Shown: one piece after another, positions 23,461-31,042 of the stretch
Layout of the letters: each line of letters starts with the position of its first letter
How positions within the stretch are numbered: the stretch's first letter is position 1
Assembly: GCA_946405045.1 (NCBI GenBank)
Contig: CAMJFV010000001.1
Span: forward strand, 1 to 32,379
Reading direction: 5' to 3'
Length of the DNA stretch: 32,379 bases
DNA from: an uncultured Bacteroidales bacterium
Lineage (GTDB): Bacteria > Bacteroidota > Bacteroidia > Bacteroidales > Paludibacteraceae
Translations under genes and position numbers: made by a program
Notes under the pieces: model-generated
What the model was told of the DNA's origin: nothing
What the model saw: only the letters and a program-made list of their open reading frames with translations
The model's database searches: none

Positions 23461-23503
23461 TTCCGAGATTAGTTATGAAATCGTTTTTCCACTAATCTCG
23501 GAA
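23461..23503 (-). promoter_or_regulatory. 13-bp leader hairpin before the phosphoesterase gene
   Basis: TTCCGAGATTAGT and ACTAATCTCGGAA pair perfectly over 13 bp, separated by 17 bases. The hairpin begins directly at the end of the promoter-like box and ends at the AAAGGAG site. If transcription starts near the box, this hairpin is at the 5' end of the mRNA and could protect it or control translation. Alternatively, the inverted repeat is an operator for a dimeric regulator; the SpoIIID-like protein is encoded in the same unit. Confidence 0.7.
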
Positions 23504-23514
23504 TAATGATATAT
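23504..23514 (-). promoter_or_regulatory. Promoter-like box ATATATCATTA, copy 2
   Basis: Identical to the boxes at 18342 and 26558. It follows the terminator at 23529-23552 (TTTTTTCTTA, then CACCG) in almost the same way as copy 1 follows its terminator, and precedes the leader hairpin without a gap. Confidence 0.6.
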
Positions 23515-23528
23515 CGGTGTAAGAAAAA

Positions 23529-23552
23529 ACATGGGGGCATATGCCCCCATGT
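23529..23552 (-). terminator. Intrinsic terminator, perfect palindrome
   Basis: A 24-base perfect palindrome gives a 10-bp stem (ACATGGGGGC / GCCCCCATGT) with an ATAT loop, followed on the minus strand by TTTTTTCTTA. It ends the transcript of the gene at 23555-24250, whose stop lies two bases away. Confidence 0.88.
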
Positions 23553-23554
23553 AA

Positions 23555-24250
23555 TTATTTCCGTTCTTTCAATTCACTGATCCAGTCACGCCGATGCTGA
23601 AGTGTCCGGCGTACTTTTCTCCGCTCCGAAGGATCTTTGATTTGTTGCATGTGGCGATCTGCTGCAGCATCAAATAACCTGATATCAACTCCGCGAAGAG
23701 AAACCGTATTCATGATCGCAATCCGTTTATTAAACGGAACTCCGATCGCAACCAGCCAACGTTCAAAATTGTTCGGAAGGTCAGGTATAAACACATTACC
23801 CGCTGCGAGCCATGCAATCAGGAACATGTGATTCGGTATATCATCAATCTTTGTATTGGAATCATCCTCATTATTAGCAACAGGATGAGACGCAGCAACC
23901 TCAATCCACCCACCATTTTGTGCAATATAACCTTTTTCTTCGAGAGATGTCTCGGTCAGAAAATATCCGAGTATTTGTGTATGACCTCTGTCGCAGAGGA
24001 ATGTTGTTTGTGGATTAAAATCCGGATCAGTGTTTGCAATATATACACGACCACCGGCTGCATCACAAGCTTTCCACATTTCGTACACATACGATCTATC
24101 TTTTTCAACTTTTTCGAGAAAATCTGCATACAGCTGATCTCTCTCGGAAGGATTGAAAAGATAACCGTCAATTGTTGTAAAATCTCCTGTAAACGCGTTA
24201 TTGATTTTGACAGGAATTTTGATAACAATCCGGGTTCCTTTAGTTAGCAT
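23555..24250 (-). CDS. Hypothetical protein, 231 aa
   Basis: Not recognised. The first 40 residues are strand-rich (TRIVIKIPVKINNAF), then a charged helical part (SERDQLYADFLEKVEKD), a middle with GGRVYIANTD and a C-terminal region with helix-forming and basic character (ERRKVRRTLQHRRDW). The internal ATG at 24250 is eight bases after AAAGGAG; the ATG at 24268 lies upstream of that site and is rejected. It is flanked by hairpins on both sides. Confidence 0.8.
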   Translation of the reverse strand: MLTKGTRIVIKIPVKINNAFTGDFTTIDGYLFNPSERDQLYADFLEKVEKDRSYVYEMWKACDAAGGRVYIANTDPDFNPQTTFLCDRGHTQILGYFLTETSLEEKGYIAQNGGWIEVAASHPVANNEDDSNTKIDDIPNHMFLIAWLAAGNVFIPDLPNNFERWLVAIGVPFNKRIAIMNTVSLRGVDIRLFDAAADRHMQQIKDPSERRKVRRTLQHRRDWISELKERK

Positions 24251-24271
24251 TAGAATTACTCCTTTCAAATA

Positions 24272-24291
24272 GACGGGGCCGAAGCCCCGTC
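24272..24291 (-). terminator. Hairpin after ligA, TTCG loop
   Basis: An 8-bp GC-rich stem (GACGGGGC / GCCCCGTC) with a TTCG loop on the minus strand, a very stable tetraloop. The following tail has no T-run (TATTTGAAAGGAG), so it is more likely an RNA end-protecting or processing hairpin than a strong terminator. Confidence 0.55.
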
Positions 24292-24300
24292 CCTCATAAC

Positions 24301-26199
24301 TTAAAATGGTTTGAACAGATTATCCGGAACTTCATCCGGTGTGTAGATAGGAATGTTCAGCTTCTTTGCTCTGGATACTTTATCGGACTGGAAGTTCTTG
24401 TCCTTTACGATCAATGCTTTCAAATCGTTTGTGAAACCACCGACCTCATAGCCGTTGTCAACAAGCTGTTTTTCAAGGTCCTTATCACGGAATCCTGTGA
24501 AGCATACGCGACCAGCATAAGCTCCCCAAGGAGTTGTTGGTTTCAGCTTCTCCGGAATCCAAGACATCAATGATTGAATCTCTTCTTTATTCCGAAGATA
24601 TCCGTCAAAGATCTTTTGAATTTTGATCTTGCCAACCGATGGAATGTAACCCGCATTCAGAATCATCTCGGGAAAACTTCCATCGATCATTGCATGAATA
24701 ATCGGTTCATCACCCAGAACACGAATAACTGCAGACCAGGTTTTTTCATCCGTATCATTGAACGGTAATGCTCCAAGGAATCTTGCAAGGGTTGCTTCAG
24801 ACAGAGCTTTGTCGACGGACTTCACCATGTTGTCATATGAGGTATATCCGAAACCTTCTGTTTGAGCAATGCAATCGTCCCATTTTCTTAGATCATATAG
24901 ATCTTCGATTTTAGTAACGAATTCATTGTCATACAACTTCGTCAGAACTCCTTCACCAAGTCCAACCATTCTCATCTTTTCAGCATGACGAATAATCGCA
25001 CCAAGTTTCAGTCCTTTACATTCAGGATTCTTACATCTGACAATGACGCCTGAATTGTAATCCAGAGCTGCACCACATATCGGACAATTTGTCGGCAGCG
25101 GTATTGGATAATCACCATCGTGATACGATTCCAGAAAATACGGTACGATGTTATACATGATTCGTATCGTATCACCATGTCGAAGTTCCATGGATCTGAC
25201 GCGATCGAGTGTTGACAACGTTGCATGATCAACTGATATTTTGTCGTCACAGAATTTTACTGCATCAAATATCGCGACCGGTGTGATACGTCCCTGTTTA
25301 CCAAACTGATATTCAATCGATCGAAGTGTCGTCTCTTTCACGTCATTCAGAATCTTGATTGCAACTTCAAGTTCCGGATCAACAAATATCGTAGATGGAT
25401 CGGTTGATGATTCGGAATTTATCGACGCAACAACACCATCAATCGAAAATGTCTGATCAAAGATTTTTGTCGTAGCGGATTCAGCCAATCGATCTTTGAT
25501 GAATGCTCCGATCGAATTGAAGTCGTCTGCAAACACATGTTCACAGATTTCATTCAACAGTTTCGGAATATACTGTTTGCCGTCAACGTATCCTCTCAAC
25601 GGCACCAATGTGATGAATTGTGCCATTTCAATATTTCTGGATGTGATTGTTGCAGACACAACATCACGTGGACGTTTATATGTGAGATTTAACGCATAAT
25701 GCAGAAACTGTTCATGAGACAAAATTGCCTCGAACTTCATTGCAGTTGTACCAGGTCGTGCAAATGATTTGACGACTTCCAAATGGTGTTGAAATACTTC
25801 TGTCACGTCAACAGATTCACCATTATCATAGTCACCTCTTGTGAAGAATCGACCGGTTGCGAAATCTAGTGCAACTGAGCATCCATCGAATTTCGGTTGC
25901 AATATGATTTTGCATTGATCAAGTGCAGGATGTGACTTCATGTTTGTGTCAAGCCATTTCTTATATGTCTTTTGACCAGGTCTCCAGGGTTCTGTCACAC
26001 CATAAGCCTTTGGTAAAGTTCCAACAATGTCATTTACATCAGCAGATTGTTTCTGTCGATTGAATGGTCGTGCGGACTCCCCACCATTCTCTTTCAAATA
26101 TTCCTCGAGTAATGTATCATACTCTTCATCAGAAATCAATGGATGACCCTGATCATACGCTTTGATATATTCATCGAGCTGTTCTTTTGTGATTGCCAT
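24301..26199 (-). CDS. ligA: NAD-dependent DNA ligase, 632 aa
   Basis: LigA seals DNA nicks using NAD. All domains are seen in order: domain Ia near residues 10-40 (ISDEEYDTL), the catalytic KFDG with the AMP-accepting Lys at 103, the OB-type region around 290-345 (QFGKQGRITPVA), a zinc finger with C372, C375, C389 and C394, a helix-hairpin-helix region (about 405-550) and a BRCT domain (about 557-632; AGRVCFTGF, LKALIVKDK). The length is slightly below that of bacterial LigA (about 670). The motif that normally reads DGVVIK here reads DGVVAS (residues 254-259), so a conserved active-site Lys appears replaced. AGGAGG precedes the ATG; hairpins lie before and after. Confidence 0.96.
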   Translation of the reverse strand: MAITKEQLDEYIKAYDQGHPLISDEEYDTLLEEYLKENGGESARPFNRQKQSADVNDIVGTLPKAYGVTEPWRPGQKTYKKWLDTNMKSHPALDQCKIILQPKFDGCSVALDFATGRFFTRGDYDNGESVDVTEVFQHHLEVVKSFARPGTTAMKFEAILSHEQFLHYALNLTYKRPRDVVSATITSRNIEMAQFITLVPLRGYVDGKQYIPKLLNEICEHVFADDFNSIGAFIKDRLAESATTKIFDQTFSIDGVVASINSESSTDPSTIFVDPELEVAIKILNDVKETTLRSIEYQFGKQGRITPVAIFDAVKFCDDKISVDHATLSTLDRVRSMELRHGDTIRIMYNIVPYFLESYHDGDYPIPLPTNCPICGAALDYNSGVIVRCKNPECKGLKLGAIIRHAEKMRMVGLGEGVLTKLYDNEFVTKIEDLYDLRKWDDCIAQTEGFGYTSYDNMVKSVDKALSEATLARFLGALPFNDTDEKTWSAVIRVLGDEPIIHAMIDGSFPEMILNAGYIPSVGKIKIQKIFDGYLRNKEEIQSLMSWIPEKLKPTTPWGAYAGRVCFTGFRDKDLEKQLVDNGYEVGGFTNDLKALIVKDKNFQSDKVSRAKKLNIPIYTPDEVPDNLFKPF

Positions 26200-26226
26200 A
26201 TGTTCCTCCTATAAAAATAATAGAAG

Positions 26227-26250
26227 TGGGTGGGGCCAACGCCCCACCCA
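26227..26250 (-). terminator. Hairpin between the 92-aa gene and ligA
   Basis: A 10-bp perfect stem (TGGGTGGGGC / GCCCCACCCA) with a GTTG loop on the minus strand, followed by CTTCTATTATTTTTATAGG. The TTTTT run, 11 bases past the stem, and the ligA ribosome site follow directly, so it may separate two transcripts or attenuate ligA. Confidence 0.65.
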
Positions 26251-26256
26251 TCCTCT

Positions 26257-26535
26257 TCAGATTCCTACACCGAACAATTCGGCAGGAGATACCGGAGTTG
26301 GATTGTATGGCATGTTGGTTTGTTGTGCAATCCATGGTGCCAGATTTCCCATCTTCGGTGTGTCGTTTTCCTTATCGAACTCAACCGGAAACGGTTTACC
26401 AGTTCCAACCGGTAATTTACCAGCTTCCATATCACCAAGTATGACTGCGAAATCGTTGGTTCCCACATATACATGTGCGGGAGTCAACTCTGTCGTATGG
26501 AATGCTGCTTGTTCTTTTGAGACGATTATCTCCAT
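26257..26535 (-). CDS. Hypothetical protein, 92 aa
   Basis: Not recognised. The N-terminus has strands (MEIIVSKEQAAFHTTELT, AHVYVGTNDFAVILG), and the second half is Pro/Gly/Asn-rich (LPVGTGKPFPVEF; PYNPTPVSPAELFGVGI). GAAAGGAGG lies nine bases before the ATG, 22 bases after the promoter-like box at 26558. It follows the putative virion proteins but has its own start signal. Confidence 0.74.
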   Translation of the reverse strand: MEIIVSKEQAAFHTTELTPAHVYVGTNDFAVILGDMEAGKLPVGTGKPFPVEFDKENDTPKMGNLAPWIAQQTNMPYNPTPVSPAELFGVGI

Positions 26536-26557
26536 AGATGCATTCCTCCTTTCACCT

Positions 26558-26568
26558 TAATGATATAT
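26558..26568 (-). promoter_or_regulatory. Promoter-like box ATATATCATTA, copy 3
   Basis: Identical to the other two boxes and located in the 48-base gap before the 92-residue gene, but with no terminator hairpin upstream. Only five bases separate it from the ribosome site, so a transcript starting at its end would have almost no leader. Confidence 0.55.
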
Positions 26569-26583
26569 GTATTTGAATTCGGA

Positions 26584-28311
26584 TTATTTCATACTGTTTG
26601 TCTTTTTGGTATTGATTTGATCTGCAGCTACTCGTGTGGACCCGTAATATTTCTCCCAAGATGCGTTATGTTTACCAGCACTCTTGTGATTATGTTCGAT
26701 ATCACCGTTGTCTTGCTGCATCATATTGCTATAAACAGTATTGCATACTGCAGCGATTTCCTTGATATCACTCATGAGACACTTGCTGAACTTCTGACAT
26801 GTTTCAACACACGCCTTGATACCACGATAAGCAATATCGTTTTTCGATGCATTTTTGTTATACGTGCTTCCAGCCGTATTGCGCTGATCGGAAATAACAT
26901 TGATATTGTTATTGATCGCGACCATCATGTGTTTCCATATATCAGCATGCATCGATAGCTGATTGATAAAATTGTCAGATCTTCCAGATTCAGCCTTATC
27001 GTCTCCCATATATCCAGTCAGATAATCAAACATTGTTTGACGTTGGGTCTCATCAGGAGGAACTGGCATTTTTGTCTTAATCAAATCAAGTTTACTGAGA
27101 ATCTGTATGCCATTTGGAACATTTCGTGAACAAGTGACGACATTTGCATCAGACATGAATGGAGCCATTGCAGGTTGTTTGGATGCAAACGTTGCAACAT
27201 CATATGTTTTTATAGGGAGCCCATGTACATCTTTAAGAAGCGTAGCAACTGATGCATTATGCAGATTTCCAGTGCACAGATACCACTTCCAAATCAGCGG
27301 ATTGATACGTGCCTTATTTCCAGACATAACCGGTTCGAAGTACAGATGTATACCCTGTTGGAAAATCGCACCATATCCATGTTCCTTAATGAATGCACGT
27401 GCATTGTTCATGCGGTTCTTTGTTTGGTTAAACATCTTACGGAACTTCTCAACCAGATTGAGAATCAGGTTGATAGCTTTACCGATCAACGTACCAAGCA
27501 GCTTAAACGGATTGATTGATGTATTTGGATCCCACTTACTGTCAGCCTGACCGAATGATTCTTGATAGAATGCACATTCCATGATTGGAGTCACATATGG
27601 ACTGGTACGATCATTATGTTCATAGGCTTCCAGAATAATATTGGAAGTCACCTCGATCAATTCGAATGTCTCCTGCAGCTCTGAGACATCTTTGTCAAGT
27701 TCTTTAACACTGTCTTCAAAGCTTTGGTCAGAGTCCTTGTCAACTGAAACACGGATATGGCATTTGTCAACCGCGGTTTGCATCGCAGTCTCTTCATCCA
27801 TACCCATCGCAAGAAGTTCTTCGTATTCCTTCTTGACATCGGGATCCTTTGGCTCATATTTCTCACCGGTCAGTTCCGACTTCGCAAACAGCAGCTGCTC
27901 CATATGGAAACGTTCTTCATCACCGATATCCGCATACAGACGTCTGAGAACATCAGTGTTTGTTTCCTTTGCAGCTTCAAGGTATTCACCCAGAGCATCT
28001 GCTTCAGAAGCCATCAGCTTCATCAATGTGTCGACATCTTTCTGATCATAATCATTCTGAACATCTGAAGTGTCGGTACCGAAGGACCCCAACTCAACAT
28101 CGTTGGGGTCCATGTTTTCGGTTTCATTGAATTTGTCCTTGTCCTCATCAGACATACGTCCTTCCAGATATCCAGGAAGTTCTTCCGGAGATTGATCCTT
28201 ATCGTCATTCTCCAGATCAAGATCACCGATGGTGATGTCTTTATCATCACTCAGCTGATCTTCTTCTTCCTGATAAAATCCAGGACGATGAAAACGAGTA
28301 AAATCGCTCAT
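26584..28311 (-). CDS. Probable virion or internal protein: acidic, ferritin-like half-domain, basic C-terminal part, 575 aa
   Basis: Three parts are visible. Residues 1-95 are highly acidic and start with a FYQEEEDQ motif. Residues 98-142 look like a helix pair of the ferritin/rubrerythrin type (EADALGEYLEAA, then DEERFHMEQL; E103/E109/E133/H136), but the second pair normally needed for a complete di-iron site is not evident. After helical and acidic linkers a second FYQE (248-251) is followed by the C-terminal domain, with an amphipathic helix at about 268-300 (LLGTLIGKAINLILNLVEKF) and a basic, Asn/Lys-rich end. The FYQE motifs could be protease cleavage points, which would separate the ferritin-like part from the rest. 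It follows the double-peptidase gene by 13 bases. Start set by AAAGGAGG. Confidence 0.8.
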   Translation of the reverse strand: MSDFTRFHRPGFYQEEEDQLSDDKDITIGDLDLENDDKDQSPEELPGYLEGRMSDEDKDKFNETENMDPNDVELGSFGTDTSDVQNDYDQKDVDTLMKLMASEADALGEYLEAAKETNTDVLRRLYADIGDEERFHMEQLLFAKSELTGEKYEPKDPDVKKEYEELLAMGMDEETAMQTAVDKCHIRVSVDKDSDQSFEDSVKELDKDVSELQETFELIEVTSNIILEAYEHNDRTSPYVTPIMECAFYQESFGQADSKWDPNTSINPFKLLGTLIGKAINLILNLVEKFRKMFNQTKNRMNNARAFIKEHGYGAIFQQGIHLYFEPVMSGNKARINPLIWKWYLCTGNLHNASVATLLKDVHGLPIKTYDVATFASKQPAMAPFMSDANVVTCSRNVPNGIQILSKLDLIKTKMPVPPDETQRQTMFDYLTGYMGDDKAESGRSDNFINQLSMHADIWKHMMVAINNNINVISDQRNTAGSTYNKNASKNDIAYRGIKACVETCQKFSKCLMSDIKEIAAVCNTVYSNMMQQDNGDIEHNHKSAGKHNASWEKYYGSTRVAADQINTKKTNSMK

Positions 28312-28324
28312 ACGTATTCCTCCT

Positions 28325-31042
28325 TTATTTACGTTGAGACTTCTCGAATTGTTCAATTCGTTGAAGTTTCCGTTTTGCTTTAGCTAGCTGGTCTTGGGTT
28401 AACTTACCAGAAGCAATCTGTTGTTTCAGCTGTTCCTTAGCAAGTTGACGTTGTTTCGCTGCATTTGCATCAAGTTGTTTTTGACGTTTTTCGTATTGCT
28501 GTTGTGCATACTCACCACGTTTTTGATGTGCAAACAACATTTCATCTTCATCTCGAGCCTTTTCGATCAAATCAGGTTTTCCTCTAGCAACGCGATCTTT
28601 ATTTAAACGATCAACATTCCGTGAGTTCTCTTGTGCGCCTTTTCTTAATGAACGAAGCATTGTGTCGCCTTTGGCATATCTGTTATGCAATTCACTATAA
28701 GCATCCGCATCATATTCAACAGGATCCAAATCATGATCCCTGTTCTTAATTTTTTTCCAATCTTCATATGGCATAGCATCGATATGTGCTTTTGCTTCGT
28801 CACGTCGTCGCAAACCTTCCGAACCAGATTTCCATAACGGTTTATCACGTTCAAAATCATATACCTTATCCGTCATTTGAGAAGCGTGTCCTTCTTCATG
28901 TTTATATGTTGCATTTGAATAAGCCGGTTTCTTTTGGATATCTTTTGGTGTCATATTAATGCTGTCTGTATCCATTTGACCATATCGTTTCACTTTACCA
29001 TCAACGGTTGTTTGATATGCTGAATCATAATGTTGTGTTACGTCATGTGGATTTATTGTGAATGGTACACGTTTCTTTTGTCCAGGATTGTTTTTATCAT
29101 CAATATCCGTCAAAATAGTTTCTGTTTTCGGATCATAACCGTTTTCACGAAGGAATTTGTTCATACGGTTACGTTCCTTATTAGATCCAATTTTTCCAGC
29201 GGATATACGTTTACCAGGACGATTCGGATCTTCGATTGTGTTGGTTTTAGGATCATACTTATGTTTCTTCAAATATTCGTCATATGGGCCGTAAGCTGCT
29301 TCCTGAACAACTTCATCGTCATATGAATCCAACAGAATTCCGAATTCATTGATCGCTTCGTCATGTGCGTCCGGGTCATCGAATAATGCATTATGATATT
29401 CGGATACGTAGAACAAAGAATCTCCGAGTTGAACAAACCAGTCACACTCTTCACATTCACAATATTCTTCAATTATATCGGAATCATCGAGAGCATATTC
29501 AACGACCATGTCTTCGAACAAGTCATCATCGTCGGAATCATCGAGTGCGTATTCAACAACCATGTCTTCGAACGAATCTTCATACCAGTTGAACATCTCA
29601 TATATTGCATCATTCATCAAAATATCATCAGCAAGGTTCTCCATTGTATATTCCTCACTGAATACGATTCCAAACAATTCTGGGATCATTGCAACGAATT
29701 CAGCAACAGCAGCCTTCGTCCACGGAGCAGCTTTTTCGATTGCACGACAGAACTCACAACGCGCTTCATACTCACTCTTTGTCTTAGCAAGAATCTTGTT
29801 AAGTCTAGCCAATTGCTTATCGATATTAACAGAGTTTTTTCTTGCATCAAGACATCTCTGATATACAGTATCGACATACTGTATACGTTTCGATGGATCC
29901 ATTTGAAGAAGCTTTTCTTTTCGATTAGCGCTCAGAGTTGTATATGGATTCTGGAAACTGTTGACAACCTGCTCAACCGAATTTAAATTTGACATGATTT
30001 CTTTCATTGTACCAAATTTAATCGGAATACCATTTGCAGCAGCATACGACTTTATTTGCCGGATTTGTTTCACGATCTGCTGAGCCGCTGACGAAATTTT
30101 GTCAACCGCTGACCCAGACATGTTCATATATTTCGTAAGAGTTGCATCATCGATATCTCCATCATGAAGGTGCAGATATGTCTTCAGATCATTCAGAGCT
30201 TTGATATTTTTATCGAGGTTCTGTGCAGCTACAGTTTTTGCAGTATTTATGGTGCTCTCACGTAACATAGATGCCTGCATTCCGTATAGATGCATCAATG
30301 CTCTAGTATATACTGCAGCTCCATTCTTTCTTACGGCAGCAGCATCAGCTTCTAACTCAAACAAATATTTGTCATGAGCAGTATTCAGTTTCTTTCCAGC
30401 AGGAGAATTTACATAATCCTTGATCCAGTCTGTTGTGGCATTCAGACCGATATTAAGTTTATTATTCACAAGACCCATCTTACGTTGTATAGCCGATCCT
30501 ATAGATCGTGTTATTTTTCCACCAGGTAACTGGTATCCGGCCATATCAACAGCTTCGCCACTGCCACGCTTTGCCATTCTCTCTTGATGAGAATGTTGAA
30601 CTTCATGGTCGATCATTGCTTTGAACTCATCTCTACTGAGTCTTGTGAGAATGTTTTTTGGTACATTAATATTTCCACCATTTTCAGCAAGACCAAGCTT
30701 AGATTGTATATCACCGGTGGCTTTCATTGCAGGCAATGTCTTTGAAAGAATCTGTGAGTAAATCTTCTTGGCTCGAATCTTCAGATTGCTGTCGTTTTTG
30801 TCAATATGAGTTCCGACAGCGGTCCCCATCATACTCAAAATATTAACGACATCGTCTTCATTCATCAAGTTTATTTTGATCGGATATTTTTCTTTTGTCT
30901 CAGGATCTTCAACGATGATCGATTGTGACCATTTGTCATATCCGATCGCTTTCAGATTTCGTTTAGAGGTTCTATTCATTCGACCTCGTGCTGTCTCTTG
31001 ATAAAAAATACCGCCACCAAATCTTGCAGGTATGTCAGACAT
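28325..31042 (-). CDS. Tandem gluzincin-like double peptidase with acidic linker, 905 aa
   Basis: Two metallopeptidase-type modules are present. The first has HEVQH at residues 146-150 with the third ligand in ELEAD (E229 to D233). The second has HEEGH at 715-719 with EYDAD (E776 to D780). This is the HExxH plus ExxxD arrangement of gluzincins. Each module is preceded by a related segment: GYDKWSQSIIVEDP (34-47) and GYDPKTETILTDID (635-648); a further copy lies at YDPKTNTIEDP (596-606). Between them are helical coiled-coil regions and a very acidic linker with a duplicated FEDMVVEYALDDSD (491-504 and 509-522). QEA at 580-582 (VVQE, then AAYG) may be a cleavage site releasing the second peptidase; FYQET (13-17) may be another. 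The C-terminus is Gln/Lys-rich and helical. Context suggests a virion or ejected protein. Substrate unknown. Confidence 0.82.
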   Translation of the reverse strand: MSDIPARFGGGIFYQETARGRMNRTSKRNLKAIGYDKWSQSIIVEDPETKEKYPIKINLMNEDDVVNILSMMGTAVGTHIDKNDSNLKIRAKKIYSQILSKTLPAMKATGDIQSKLGLAENGGNINVPKNILTRLSRDEFKAMIDHEVQHSHQERMAKRGSGEAVDMAGYQLPGGKITRSIGSAIQRKMGLVNNKLNIGLNATTDWIKDYVNSPAGKKLNTAHDKYLFELEADAAAVRKNGAAVYTRALMHLYGMQASMLRESTINTAKTVAAQNLDKNIKALNDLKTYLHLHDGDIDDATLTKYMNMSGSAVDKISSAAQQIVKQIRQIKSYAAANGIPIKFGTMKEIMSNLNSVEQVVNSFQNPYTTLSANRKEKLLQMDPSKRIQYVDTVYQRCLDARKNSVNIDKQLARLNKILAKTKSEYEARCEFCRAIEKAAPWTKAAVAEFVAMIPELFGIVFSEEYTMENLADDILMNDAIYEMFNWYEDSFEDMVVEYALDDSDDDDLFEDMVVEYALDDSDIIEEYCECEECDWFVQLGDSLFYVSEYHNALFDDPDAHDEAINEFGILLDSYDDEVVQEAAYGPYDEYLKKHKYDPKTNTIEDPNRPGKRISAGKIGSNKERNRMNKFLRENGYDPKTETILTDIDDKNNPGQKKRVPFTINPHDVTQHYDSAYQTTVDGKVKRYGQMDTDSINMTPKDIQKKPAYSNATYKHEEGHASQMTDKVYDFERDKPLWKSGSEGLRRRDEAKAHIDAMPYEDWKKIKNRDHDLDPVEYDADAYSELHNRYAKGDTMLRSLRKGAQENSRNVDRLNKDRVARGKPDLIEKARDEDEMLFAHQKRGEYAQQQYEKRQKQLDANAAKQRQLAKEQLKQQIASGKLTQDQLAKAKRKLQRIEQFEKSQRK
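29477..29572 (-). repeat. Tandem duplication encoding FEDMVVEYALDDSD
   Basis: The stretches 29531-29572 and 29477-29518 encode the same 14 residues, separated by four codons (DDDL). The nucleotide sequences are similar but differ at silent sites, so the duplication is not brand new or is kept at protein level. Confidence 0.75.

Noticed and set aside
27641..28045. Serine-rich plus-strand open frame
   Set aside because: It is a mirror of the acidic Glu/Asp codons of the 575-residue gene; low-complexity serine content is an artefact of the reverse frame.
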